A DNA stretch of 17,220 nt from WQUF01 sp031549525 (GTDB lineage Bacteria > Bacillota > Clostridia > Clostridiales > Clostridiaceae), in NCBI GenBank assembly GCA_031549525.1, contig JAVBPQ010000122.1, positions 1 to 17,220 of the forward strand, in the 5' to 3' direction. Below are positions 1 through 7,310 of this stretch, in pieces (position 1 is the stretch's first letter; each line of letters starts with the position of its first letter). The translations under genes were made by a program, and so were the position numbers. Under the pieces are notes generated by a model. The model saw only the letters and a program-made list of their open reading frames with translations, was not told the DNA's origin and made no database searches.

Positions 1-515
1 TCATCTTCATCAAAATAGCATTTTATAATTTTATCTGAATCATAAATGCCCCATTGATAGCTTGTACCCTTTTTTTCCTTATTTAAATCAAGATAATTTA
101 CCTTTGTCAAAGTTCCCAAAGAACCAAGTATAGCCTCAGCTTCGCTTAGAGGCATATCCTGTCTTAAAGCACTAAATTCATCGTAGCTTGTCTTTGTATA
201 AGGGATTATATTTCCATAATATTTAGAATAAATAACATCTGTCGCATCTAAAATTAAATTTATTGAATTATGCCCATCTATAAATGACAATGTAGAAAAT
301 TCGCCGTTATTCTCCTGTTTAGGTTTTACAACAAGAGCATTTTCTATCTTCTTAAGGTCCATGGCATCATCGATCAAAAGAAAATTCTCATAGCTTACCC
401 CTTTATTTTTAAAGATATTTGAAAAATCTATATATGGAAATTCTAAACCTGAAAAAATACAAGTAAACACTAAAAAAGTGACTAAGATGCTAAAAAAGCC
501 TAATATTCTTTTCAT
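1..515 (-). CDS. Partial secreted or membrane-anchored protein with SmpA/OmlA-like (DUF3862-type) domain
   Basis: This is an open frame on the minus strand that starts at ATG 515 and runs off the window start, giving about 171 codons without a stop. A good Shine-Dalgarno site (AAAGGAGAG) lies just upstream. Residues 1-24 form a Lys/Arg-led hydrophobic segment (MKRILGFFSILVTFLVF), either a signal peptide or an N-terminal anchor. Near residues 108-170 the pattern YDEF-x-ALRQDMPLSEAEAILG, followed by a TSYQWGIYDSDKIIKCYF-like strand pair, resembles the helix-strand layout of the SmpA/OmlA/DUF3862 (BLIP-fold) repeats found in small extracytoplasmic Firmicute proteins. That assignment rests on pattern memory only. 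No function can be given, and the C-terminus is outside the window. The gene ahead of it on this strand (the deaminase) ends in its own terminator, so this gene is probably transcribed separately. Confidence 0.75.
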   Translation of the reverse strand, partial: MKRILGFFSILVTFLVFTCIFSGLEFPYIDFSNIFKNKGVSYENFLLIDDAMDLKKIENALVVKPKQENNGEFSTLSFIDGHNSINLILDATDVIYSKYYGNIIPYTKTSYDEFSALRQDMPLSEAEAILGSLGTLTKVNYLDLNKEKKGTSYQWGIYDSDKIIKCYFDED

Positions 516-783
516 AGAACTCTCCTTTAAAAACTTTCTAAATTTTTAAAATAATTTTAAATTTATCAAAATATAACTCATGCATTTATGCCATAAAAAT
601 TTATTTGAAGTTTTAAAGATCTAAATTTGTACTAGGATAATGGAATGCTTATCCATTTTAAAGATATATTTTTAATATAAACGAAAATAAGCTTATTCAA
701 GGTATTTAAATCATATCGCTTTAATATTATAACATAATCCAATCAATTAATGTATATAAATATAATCATTTCCATTTTATTCT
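516..783. other. AT-rich intergenic stretch, no gene found
   Basis: This non-coding stretch lies between the minus-strand deaminase terminator and the start of the partial secreted-protein gene. It should hold the promoter of the latter, but I cannot pick a convincing -35/-10 pair. The only structure seen is a weak 6-bp hairpin, GGATAA (635-640) with TTATCC (649-654). Confidence 0.4.
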
Positions 784-784
784 A

Positions 785-821
785 AAAAATATTAACTGCA
801 GTTAATAAAAACTGCAGCTAA
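785..821 (-). terminator. Rho-independent terminator of the deaminase gene
   Basis: On the minus strand the arms TTAGCTGCAG and CTGCAGTTAA (821-812 and 801-792) form a 10-bp stem with one G-U pair. The loop is about 10 nt. A TATTTTTT tract follows, ending near 785. It sits about 20 nt after the deaminase stop codon. Confidence 0.7.
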
Positions 822-842
822 TATAATAATAATTTAAATTAT

Positions 843-1328
843 TTATTTAATCCAATATCCATCATGGACTTTAGTTACTTCATCTACCATAGAAGGAAAT
901 GGTCCTATGACCTTTATATCCTTTTGTCCATGTTTAAACACCTCACGACAAGGAAGATCAAATGTTGGATTTTTAAAATCACTTCCTGTGATATTTAAAA
1001 GCTCCTTCTCCCCCATAGCATAAACTACAGTACCTATGTTACACCAATAAATAGCACCTGAGCACATACAGCAAGGCTCTGCTGTGGAATACAAAGTACA
1101 ATTCCATAAAAATTCCTTTGAATATTCCTTTGAGGCACGAGCTGCAAGCGTAGTTTCGGCGTGCCCAATTCCAATTTTTTCTGTAATCTCTATGTTCCCT
1201 TGCTCCATTAGTATATTCCCATCATAATCCACAAGGAGGCATCCAAAAGGGGTATTTCCCTCCTCTCTTGCTTTTTTTGATATTTCAATAGCTCTCTTTA
1301 AATATTCCTCATGACTTTTTCTATTCAT
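843..1328 (-). CDS. Zinc-dependent nucleoside/base deaminase (CMP/dCMP deaminase superfamily)
   Basis: This is a 161-aa cytosolic enzyme expected to deaminate a purine or pyrimidine base or nucleoside hydrolytically. The zinc motifs are clear: H56-A-E58 (His ligand and Glu proton shuttle, in GHAET) and P85-C86-C-M-C89 (two Cys ligands). The N-terminal TPFGCLLVD strand also matches the family. Length is normal. The longest frame begins at GTG 1343, but that codon lies inside the apparent Shine-Dalgarno sequence AAGGTGG, so ATG 1328 is preferred; its spacing of about 11 nt is somewhat long. The closest familiar groups are guanine deaminase (GuaD) and tRNA adenosine deaminase (TadA), but the substrate cannot be read from sequence. 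The gene is divergent from a BmpA-type nucleoside importer, which fits a salvage role (inference). Confidence 0.88.
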   Translation of the reverse strand: MNRKSHEEYLKRAIEISKKAREEGNTPFGCLLVDYDGNILMEQGNIEITEKIGIGHAETTLAARASKEYSKEFLWNCTLYSTAEPCCMCSGAIYWCNIGTVVYAMGEKELLNITGSDFKNPTFDLPCREVFKHGQKDIKVIGPFPSMVDEVTKVHDGYWIK

Positions 1329-1360
1329 ATGCCTATCTTCCACCTTAAAAATAAATCTAA

Positions 1361-1381
1361 CTTAAATTTCGTTAATTTAAG
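1361..1381. promoter_or_regulatory. Inverted repeat between the deaminase gene and bmpA (possible operator)
   Basis: CTTAAATT (1361-1368) and AATTTAAG (1374-1381) form a perfect 8-bp inverted repeat with a 5-nt spacer. It is about 15 bp upstream of the deaminase Shine-Dalgarno site and just downstream of a possible minus-strand -10 (TATAAT, 1402-1397). A local regulator could bind here. In DNA this AT-rich the repeat may be chance. Confidence 0.25.
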
Positions 1382-1512
1382 AACTCGAATATTTTAATTA
1401 TAACCTAAAATTTCATTTCATTATATAAAAGATTTTTTAAAAATTAAGATAATTCTTTAAAAATAAATTTTGTATATCATACTAAATTTTAGTTAGGCTT
1501 TCAAAAAAAACG

Positions 1513-1541
1513 TTGATTTTTTTCCATAATGGTTGTATATT
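1513..1541 (+). promoter_or_regulatory. SigA-type promoter of the bmpA operon
   Basis: TTGATT (-35, 1513-1518) and TATATT (-10, 1536-1541) are separated by 17 bp. The bmpA start codon lies 34 nt beyond the -10. A short inverted repeat, GTATAT (1535-1540) with ATATAC (1548-1553), overlaps the -10 and could be an operator. I found no purine riboswitch in the short leader. Confidence 0.6.
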
Positions 1542-1574
1542 TATCTTATATACATTATTAAATGGAGGTTTATA

Positions 1575-2579
1575 ATGAAAAAAGTTAAAATTTTATCAAG
1601 CTTACTGTTATTATTTATGGTAATATCTATTACATCTTGCGCAAGTCCTTCAAGTTCTTCCAATACTACTGCAGGTGGAGCTTCTTCTGCAAATACACCT
1701 CTTAAAAAAGTTGCTCTTGTAATAGACTCTCCAGTTGCAGATGGTGGTTTTAATGCCAATGCATGGAAAGGTTTAGAGCTTGCAAAAGAAACATATGGCT
1801 GTGAAATTGCTGTATCTGAAAACGTTAAGCAATCAGATTTTGAATCAGTTTTTCGTGATTATGCAAACCAAGGATATACCTTAGTAATGGGAAATGGTTC
1901 CCAATATTCTGATGCTGCAAAAGCTGTTGCACCTGATTTTCCTGATGTTAAGTTTTGTGTAATAAATGGAGCTCATACTGCTGAAAATTTATCTAGCTTA
2001 AACTTCGATAACTTCACAGTTTGTTACATGTCAGGAGCTCTTGCAGCTTATATGACAAAGACCAAAGTAGTTGGTTTTGTTGGAGGAAAAGAAATCTTCC
2101 CAGTTCAAGATGGAAGAGCTGGTTTTCAAGCTGGCGTAGCATCTGTTGACCCTAACATAAAGGTTATAACAGCAATGGCAGATTCCTTTAGCGATATGGC
2201 AAAGGGAAAAGAGATTGCAAACTCCATGATAACAACAAACAATGTGGATGTCCTTTATTCTATAGGAAGTGCTGTAGATACTGGAGTTATGGATGGTGCT
2301 AAAGAAAATGGAAAATATTTTATAGGACAACCTAATGATAAATTAGACTTAGCCCCTGGAACAGTAATTTGCAGTGCTATTTTATCCACCCCTGATCTTA
2401 TAATGATTGTAGCAGATCAAATTGCTACAAACACATTTAAAGGGGATAAATTCTATGGATCGATTGCAAATGGAGTTCATAAGATGGGAAGGTTCGGAAA
2501 TGAAGTCCCTAAAGATATTCAAGATAAAATTTTACAACTACAAGAAGATATTAAAACTGAAAAATTAAAAATTAAATAA
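1575..2579 (+). CDS. bmpA: BmpA/PnrA-type nucleoside-binding lipoprotein of an ABC importer
   Basis: This 334-aa substrate-binding lipoprotein captures nucleosides outside the membrane and hands them to the permeases encoded downstream. ATG 1575 is chosen over an in-frame upstream TTG because TGGAGG lies 6 nt before it and the protein then begins with a proper lipoprotein signal: MKK, a hydrophobic core and the lipobox I-T-S-C22. A Ser/Thr/Ala-rich linker follows (about residues 23-42). The Bmp-family fold then shows VALVIDSPVADGGFNANAW, where the Phe/Asn region matches the ligand-binding strand of PnrA, and later VGFVGGKEIFPVQDGRAGF and GQPNDKLDLAPG. The order lipoprotein, double ATPase, two permeases is that of the Firmicute YufN/O/P/Q (Nup) guanosine transporter family. 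Exact ligand specificity is inferred from the family. Confidence 0.93.
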   Translation: MKKVKILSSLLLLFMVISITSCASPSSSSNTTAGGASSANTPLKKVALVIDSPVADGGFNANAWKGLELAKETYGCEIAVSENVKQSDFESVFRDYANQGYTLVMGNGSQYSDAAKAVAPDFPDVKFCVINGAHTAENLSSLNFDNFTVCYMSGALAAYMTKTKVVGFVGGKEIFPVQDGRAGFQAGVASVDPNIKVITAMADSFSDMAKGKEIANSMITTNNVDVLYSIGSAVDTGVMDGAKENGKYFIGQPNDKLDLAPGTVICSAILSTPDLIMIVADQIATNTFKGDKFYGSIANGVHKMGRFGNEVPKDIQDKILQLQEDIKTEKLKIK

Positions 2580-2584
2580 GATTT

Positions 2585-2617
2585 TATTTCCCGATAATGC
2601 TTATCGGGAAATATTTT
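2585..2617 (+). terminator. Intercistronic hairpin after bmpA (partial terminator or mRNA stabiliser)
   Basis: TATTTCCCGATAA (2585-2597) pairs perfectly over 13 bp with TTATCGGGAAATA (2601-2613) around a TGC loop. Only TTTT follows before the Shine-Dalgarno site AGGAG of the next gene. A strong stem with a weak U tract between a binding-protein gene and its transporter genes fits partial termination or 3' protection of the bmpA transcript, so that more binding protein is made than transporter. Confidence 0.7.
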
Positions 2618-2630
2618 AGGAGTGATTGGT

Positions 2631-4184
2631 TTGGAAAATGTTCTTGAAATGAAAGGTATTGTTAAAAAATTTCCAGGTCTTATTGCAAATGATCATGTGG
2701 ATTTTTCCGTAAAAGCTGGAGAGGTTCATACCCTTCTTGGAGAAAACGGAGCCGGAAAGAGCACTCTTATGAGCATTTTAGCTGGATTATACCAGGCAGA
2801 TGAGGGGGTCATCAATCTATTTGGTAAGAGAGTGGATATTTCATCTCCAAGCAAAGCTATTGAACTAGGGGTTGGAATGGTATATCAACACTTCATGCTC
2901 ATCCCTGCAATGACTGTAGTTGAAAACATAATTTTAGGACTAAAATCAGAAAAAGAACCATGGCTTAAAAAACAAGATGCTATAAATAAGATCACTGAAC
3001 TTTCCACTAAGTATAATTTTGATATTAAGCCAAAAAAATTAGTAAGTGATCTTTCTATTGGAGAACAGCAGAGGCTTGAAATATTTAAAGCCTTGTATAG
3101 AGGAGCTAAAATTCTTGTTTTAGATGAACCTACTGCAGTTCTTACACCAGAAGAAGGTAGAAACATATTTAAGCTTATAAGAAAGCTCATAAGCGAAGGA
3201 ATTTCTGTAATATTTATAAGTCATAAGATGAAAGAAGTAATGGAAATAAGCAACAGAGTTACAATATTAAGGCGTGGTAAAAAAATAAATACTGTAAACA
3301 TTGGAGATACTACAGCAGAGGATTTAGCAGAAATGATGGTAGGTACAAAGGTCGATTTAAATCCTTTTGATAAGAAAGATAATATCAAAGATGTAGTGCT
3401 TTCAATTAATAATGTGAGTTATTACAATAAAGATAAGAGAAAAGTTTTAGATAATATATCTTTATCAGTAGGAAAAGGCGAAATATTGGGCATTGCAGGA
3501 GTGGATGGAAATGGTCAATCAGAGCTTGCAAAGGTGGTAACAGGGATTCTAACTCCTCAAGAAGGCAGCATAACAATTTCAGAGAAAAACCTTACAGGAA
3601 AGAGTGCAAAAGAGTTTATAAGAAATAAAGTAGCTCATATTCCTGAGGATAGAAATTTAATGGGCCTAGTTGGAGATCTATCCTTGATAGATAATTTTGT
3701 TCTTAAGAATATAGATACTATGCCTTATTCTGTTTTTCAAGGATGGAAACTTCTTCCTAAGAATATGGATAAACATGCTGATGAATTAGTTGAAAAATAT
3801 GATATAAGATGTTCTGGAGCAGAATGCATGGTAAAGGATTTATCTGGAGGAAATCAACAAAAAGTTATAATTGCAAGAGAGCTTTTCGAAAATATAGATG
3901 TGCTTATTGCAGTACATCCAAGCCGCGGAGTAGATATTGGAGCAACAAATTTTGTACATCATCAAATCATTAAGGCAAGGGATAGTGGAACTTCTGTCTT
4001 GCTTATATCTAGTGACTTAGATGAAATTTTGAGACTTTCAGATAGAATAGCTTGTATATATGAAGGAAAAATAATGGGCATTTTAGAGAGCAAAGAATTT
4101 GAGCTTGAAAAAATAGGTATGATGATTGCAGGTAGTTCAAAAGGTGAAAGAGGTGATATCCATGGCAAAGAAAAAGCAAAATAG
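2631..4184 (+). CDS. Nucleoside ABC importer ATPase with two nucleotide-binding domains (YufO/NupA-like)
   Basis: This 517-aa cytoplasmic ATPase energises the importer. The first domain is intact: Walker A GENGAGKST (about residues 37-45), signature LSIGEQQR and Walker B ILVLDEPTAVLTP. The second has a degenerate Walker A, GVDGNGQSE with Gln where Lys is expected, signature LSGGNQQK, and a Walker B-like LIAVHPSRGVD; sugar and nucleoside double ATPases show the same pattern. The longest frame starts at GTG 2622, but that codon overlaps AGGAG (2618-2622). TTG 2631 lies 8 nt beyond the site and gives MENVLEMKGIVKKFPG, matching the usual family N-terminus, so it is preferred. The 3' end overlaps the next gene by 23 nt, consistent with translational coupling. 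Confidence 0.92.
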   Translation: MENVLEMKGIVKKFPGLIANDHVDFSVKAGEVHTLLGENGAGKSTLMSILAGLYQADEGVINLFGKRVDISSPSKAIELGVGMVYQHFMLIPAMTVVENIILGLKSEKEPWLKKQDAINKITELSTKYNFDIKPKKLVSDLSIGEQQRLEIFKALYRGAKILVLDEPTAVLTPEEGRNIFKLIRKLISEGISVIFISHKMKEVMEISNRVTILRRGKKINTVNIGDTTAEDLAEMMVGTKVDLNPFDKKDNIKDVVLSINNVSYYNKDKRKVLDNISLSVGKGEILGIAGVDGNGQSELAKVVTGILTPQEGSITISEKNLTGKSAKEFIRNKVAHIPEDRNLMGLVGDLSLIDNFVLKNIDTMPYSVFQGWKLLPKNMDKHADELVEKYDIRCSGAECMVKDLSGGNQQKVIIARELFENIDVLIAVHPSRGVDIGATNFVHHQIIKARDSGTSVLLISSDLDEILRLSDRIACIYEGKIMGILESKEFELEKIGMMIAGSSKGERGDIHGKEKAK

Positions 4185-5253
4185 GGATATATCCACATTT
4201 TTAATTCCCATATTATCCATATTAATAGCACTTTTAATAGGAGCAATACTGATCGCTATGCAAGGTAAAAATCCATTTTTAGCTTATAGCGAGCTTGTTC
4301 GAGGATCCTTAGGAAATAAAGGAAGCTTTGGAGAAACGATTTTAAAGACCATACCTCTTATATTCACAGGTCTTGCAGTTACATTTGCTTACAGATGCAG
4401 CGTTTTTAATATAGGAGCAGAAGGACAGTTTATGATGGGAGCCTTAGGTGCAAGCTGGTTTGCTCTCACATTTAGAAATGCTCCTGGGATAATAGGAATT
4501 CCTGGTGCTTTTCTCACTGCATTTATCTTAGGTGGCATATGGGGTGCAATTCCAGGTATTTTAAAGGCAAAGCGTGGGCTCAATGAGACTATAAATACCA
4601 TACTCATGAACTATATTGCAATTCAGGTAGTTAGCTGGGCTGTTAAAAATCCTTTAAAAGAAACAGGAGGAGAATTTCCTCAGACAGATATGCTCGAACA
4701 AGCATATTTTCTCCCAAGAATATGGGCTGGAACTCGTGTACATGCTGGACTTATACTGGCACTTATTGTAGTTGGAATAATATATTATTATATTTTTTGG
4801 ACTGCAAGCGGTTTTCGTATGAGGGTTGTGGGTCTTAACAATAATGCTGCAGAATATGCAGGAATAAGGGTACCTTTAAACTATGCCTTAGCTCTTGCCA
4901 TATCAGGTGCTATTGCTGGACTTGGAGGTGCTGGTGAAATCTTAGGGGTTCAACATAGGCTTATGGATGGTTTTTCTTCAGGATATGGTTTTGACGGAAT
5001 AGCCATAGCTTTGATATCACAGCTTCATCCCATAGGAGTTGTGTTTTCATCATTGTTCTTTGGGGTTTTAAGAACAGGTGCAAATACCATGCAAAGATCT
5101 GTAGGAATTTCTACTTCACTAGTTGACATCATTCAAGGGTTAGTCATATTCTTTGTCTTAGCTGCTCTTGCATGGCAAAATATGAATAATGGAAAGATTA
5201 AAATTTTTAATAAAAAGGCAAATTTATCTAAACCAAAGGAGGCTAAAAACTAA
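4162..5253 (+). CDS. Nucleoside ABC importer permease, first subunit (YufP/NupB-like)
   Basis: This 363-aa integral membrane protein belongs to the BPD_transp_2 (branched-chain amino acid/ribose-type) permease family. It begins with a Lys-rich cytoplasmic tail (MAKKKQNRD) and a first membrane helix (about residues 12-33), followed by several more hydrophobic helices. The family segment VFNIGAEGQFMMGALGA and the later EYAGIRVPLNYALALAISGAIAGLGGA region, which contacts the ATPase, are visible. ATG 4162 is chosen because AGAGGTGA precedes it at normal spacing; the frame extends upstream inside the ATPase gene but has no better site. It overlaps the ATPase gene by 23 nt, and its TAA shares a base with the ATG of the next permease, so the subunits are probably made together. 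Confidence 0.9.
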   Translation: MAKKKQNRDISTFLIPILSILIALLIGAILIAMQGKNPFLAYSELVRGSLGNKGSFGETILKTIPLIFTGLAVTFAYRCSVFNIGAEGQFMMGALGASWFALTFRNAPGIIGIPGAFLTAFILGGIWGAIPGILKAKRGLNETINTILMNYIAIQVVSWAVKNPLKETGGEFPQTDMLEQAYFLPRIWAGTRVHAGLILALIVVGIIYYYIFWTASGFRMRVVGLNNNAAEYAGIRVPLNYALALAISGAIAGLGGAGEILGVQHRLMDGFSSGYGFDGIAIALISQLHPIGVVFSSLFFGVLRTGANTMQRSVGISTSLVDIIQGLVIFFVLAALAWQNMNNGKIKIFNKKANLSKPKEAKN

Positions 5254-6188
5254 TGGCATCACTTTTATCTCAAGGTTTTATATTAGGGCTTATCATTTCA
5301 ACCATTAGGCTTAGCGTACCGCTTATATATGCTGCAGCTGGGGAAATGATTTCTCAAAGATCCGGACTTATAAATATAGGACTTGAAGGACTTTTATTGA
5401 TAGGTTCATTTGGCGGTTTTTTAGGCACATATTACACAAATAGTCCATGGATAGGTCTATTATGTGGAGCACTTGCTGCAATTCTTTTAAATTTACTATT
5501 TGCCTTTGCTACAGTTACTTTAAATGGAAATCAAATAGTAAATGGTATGGTTATAAATATACTTTCTACAGGAATTGCAGGACTTGTCTATAACTCCATA
5601 TTTGATGTAACTGGTGATCCAATAGCAGTCAATGGATTTAAACCAATAGGTGGAGAATTTTTAAAATCAAATCCTATCTTAAATGCTATTTTTGGGCATA
5701 CAGTTCCTGTATATTTACTTGTAATTTTAATTGTCATCATAAATGTTTTTCTGTTTCATACAACTTTAGGTCTTAAGCTTCGTTCTGTAGGTGAAAATCC
5801 TAAAGCTGCTGATACCTTGGGAATTAACCCTGTAAAGATGAGATACCTTGGTGCTATCTTAGGTGCAGCAATGGCAGGTTTTGGTGGAGCTTATTTATCC
5901 ATTGCATATATGGATAAGTTCTTATATGGTATGGTTGCAGGTCGTGGATTTATCGCTCTTGCGGCTGTTATATTTGGGAAATGGAAACCAGGTGGAGTGG
6001 TTGCAGCTTGCCTTTTCTTCGGATTTGCAGATGCATTGCAGCTAAGGCTTCAAGCTTTAGGATCTCCAATACCTTATCAATTCCTCATTGCACTTCCATA
6101 TATCTTAACCATGGTAGCCCTTGCAGGTCTTGTTGGAAAATCTGTACCTCCTGCTGCAAATGGAAAACCTTATATAAGAAGCAAATAA
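5253..6188 (+). CDS. Nucleoside ABC importer permease, second subunit (YufQ/NupC-like)
   Basis: This 311-aa polytopic membrane protein of the BPD_transp_2 family is the partner of the preceding permease in a heterodimeric channel. Hallmarks are YAAAGEMISQRSGLINIGLEG near residues 26-46, equivalent to the FNIGAEGQ segment of its partner, the loop VGENPKAADTLGINPVKMRYLG (about residues 180-201) that couples to the ATPase, and AMAGFGGAYLS. The start codon overlaps the previous stop (TAATG), and AAAGGAGG (5235-5242) provides the ribosome binding site. It is the last gene of the operon and is followed at once by a strong terminator. Confidence 0.92.
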   Translation: MASLLSQGFILGLIISTIRLSVPLIYAAAGEMISQRSGLINIGLEGLLLIGSFGGFLGTYYTNSPWIGLLCGALAAILLNLLFAFATVTLNGNQIVNGMVINILSTGIAGLVYNSIFDVTGDPIAVNGFKPIGGEFLKSNPILNAIFGHTVPVYLLVILIVIINVFLFHTTLGLKLRSVGENPKAADTLGINPVKMRYLGAILGAAMAGFGGAYLSIAYMDKFLYGMVAGRGFIALAAVIFGKWKPGGVVAACLFFGFADALQLRLQALGSPIPYQFLIALPYILTMVALAGLVGKSVPPAANGKPYIRSK

Positions 6189-6218
6189 TTAAGGAGGCCT
6201 CTAACCTCCTTAATTTTT
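6187..6218 (+). terminator. Rho-independent terminator of the bmpA operon
   Basis: AATTAAGGAGG (6187-6197) pairs with CCTCCTTAATT (6205-6215), an 11-bp stem with a 7-nt loop, followed by TTT to 6218. The structure begins within the permease stop codon. Its right arm overlaps the 3' end of the convergent small pseudogene. Confidence 0.88.
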
Positions 6219-6380
6219 ATCACTTTCACATAAACCTTTTGCAGCAGAAATTGTAGCAAAAGAATCCCCTAACTGTGTAAATACAGCTGCAAGTACTTCA
6301 ATTTCTTCATTTGAAAATTCCTTAGATCATGCCAAATCAATAGCAGATACAGATAAAACAAGAGAGTCATGACAAATCAT
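6210..6380 (-). pseudogene. Small DUF6774-like protein gene interrupted by an in-frame TGA
   Basis: Read on the minus strand from ATG 6380, the frame encodes 17 residues (MICHDSLVLSVSAIDLA), then TGA at 6329-6327. It stays open for 38 more codons with coding-like sequence (EFSNEEIEVLAAVFTQLGD, then a FATISAAKGLCE-type segment) to a TAA at 6212-6210. The joined product of about 56 aa recalls the small clostridial DUF6774 family (LGAVFTQLGDTLATIAA-like core), a recollection I could not test by search. A single base change from a Ser or Leu codon would create the TGA. It lies 37 nt after the kinase gene on the same strand. No strong ribosome binding site is visible. A sequencing error or stop readthrough are alternatives. 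Confidence 0.55.
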
Positions 6381-6417
6381 CAAATTCTTCTTTTTATCTT
6401 AGTATATGTAGCATCCC

Positions 6418-7143
6418 TTAAATTGGCTCGTTATCAATACTATTTTGCAATTTTAGCAACATTTCACAGAAAAATCTATTTACAGCAGGGTTAACTGTAG
6501 TCTCATTAGTATTTACCTTAAATTCTGGCATGTCATCTTTAAAATCATATAAATAAAGCATATCTACCAATCTAAACATGTCTAAAACAAAATTTGTAAA
6601 TACAATATCAGACCTCATATTTCCATTTAAAGAGATAATATCAAATAAATCTCTGCGATTGCGAATCTCTTCCATTACTTGAGGATGGAGCGTCTTATGG
6701 TCTAGATTACGCTTGTACATTATTGAAAGTCTATCATCAGATCGTCCTCTTGATAAAAGTCTTTCGATAATCACTTCAATATCACAAAACAAATCGATTA
6801 CAAGAACCCTCCAGTTCATCTCCTTGATAAACTTTATTGAATCGAGTACTTGATGCCTGTTTCTTGGAAATCCATCAATTAATCCACGATGATTACTCAT
6901 TGCAAATTCATGAAATAAACTAAATACTACACTATCATCGATGAGTATGCCCTCATCTGTTAATCGTTTGATTTCTTTATCAGTTTTTGATTTCTCACGA
7001 AAAATATCGCCCATACTAGTAGATAAGAGTTCTGGATACCAATATTTTTTTATATTATCTACCAATGTACCTTTTCCAGCTCCTGATTCACCTAATAAAA
7101 ATACAAAATCCCATTTTCCAAGAATTCTGTTGGACATTGCCAC
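6418..7143 (-). CDS. Adenylate-kinase-like nucleoside monophosphate kinase with short LID
   Basis: This 241-aa cytosolic P-loop protein resembles adenylate/UMP-CMP kinases, which move phosphate from ATP to a nucleoside monophosphate. Motifs in order are the P-loop G18-ESGAGKGT26, the STSMGDIFR helix start that matches the NMP-binding STGDMLR region, LIDGFPRNRHQ (88-98; family DGFPR) and a reduced lid, RGRSDD (132-137), in place of the long zinc-type lid. The last 60-70 residues are an extension I cannot match. GTG 7143 is chosen because AAAGGTGG ends 7 nt before it; a longer TTG start at 7164 would place that site inside the gene. This is not an obvious housekeeping adk, which usually sits in the ribosomal protein cluster, so its substrate is uncertain. 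Confidence 0.78.
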   Translation of the reverse strand: MAMSNRILGKWDFVFLLGESGAGKGTLVDNIKKYWYPELLSTSMGDIFREKSKTDKEIKRLTDEGILIDDSVVFSLFHEFAMSNHRGLIDGFPRNRHQVLDSIKFIKEMNWRVLVIDLFCDIEVIIERLLSRGRSDDRLSIMYKRNLDHKTLHPQVMEEIRNRRDLFDIISLNGNMRSDIVFTNFVLDMFRLVDMLYLYDFKDDMPEFKVNTNETTVNPAVNRFFCEMLLKLQNSIDNEPI

Positions 7144-7168
7144 AAAATAACCACCTTTCAACAAACAA

Positions 7169-7177
7169 ATTATACCA
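7169..7177 (-). promoter_or_regulatory. Extended -10 promoter of the kinase gene
   Basis: On the minus strand TGGTATAAT (7177-7169) is a TGn extended -10, about 26 nt before the GTG start. No good -35 is visible, which extended -10 promoters tolerate. Confidence 0.45.
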
Positions 7178-7262
7178 ATGTTCAGTTTAATTATATATAA
7201 ATTGTATAATATGATGAATAAAAATTCAATAGAAGTATCCTCTAAAAATTAATACTTATAAG

Positions 7263-7271
7263 TGATATAAT
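7263..7271 (+). promoter_or_regulatory. Extended -10 promoter of the QueG-like gene
   Basis: TGATATAAT (7263-7271) is a TGn extended -10 about 40 nt before the start codon. The -35 region is poor. With the minus-strand promoter at 7169-7177 it makes this a divergent promoter region. Confidence 0.5.
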
Positions 7272-7310
7272 ATAAATTATCATATTTGTTTATATTTAGG
7301 AGGAATAAAA

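Noticed and set aside
635..654. GGATAA/TTATCC hairpin in the 516-783 intergenic stretch as a regulator or terminator
   Set aside because: Only 6 bp with an 8-nt loop and no following T run in either direction.
1344..1574. Purine riboswitch before the nucleoside importer
   Set aside because: Nucleoside transporter genes often have one, but neither the conserved loop sequences nor the three-way junction layout is visible. The predicted leader after the promoter is only about 25-30 nt.
2031..2330. Minus-strand open frame inside bmpA
   Set aside because: It lies wholly opposite a gene with clear family motifs, has no ribosome binding site, and its composition (Ser/Cys/Tyr/His-rich) is that of an antisense shadow. 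The same applies to minus frames at 2885-3190, 3962-4246, 4389-4607, 12705-12905, 13509-13721 and 14291-14674.
5863..6256. Plus-strand frames overlapping the second permease
   Set aside because: They are out of frame with a well-supported membrane protein, have no ribosome binding site and no recognisable domain.
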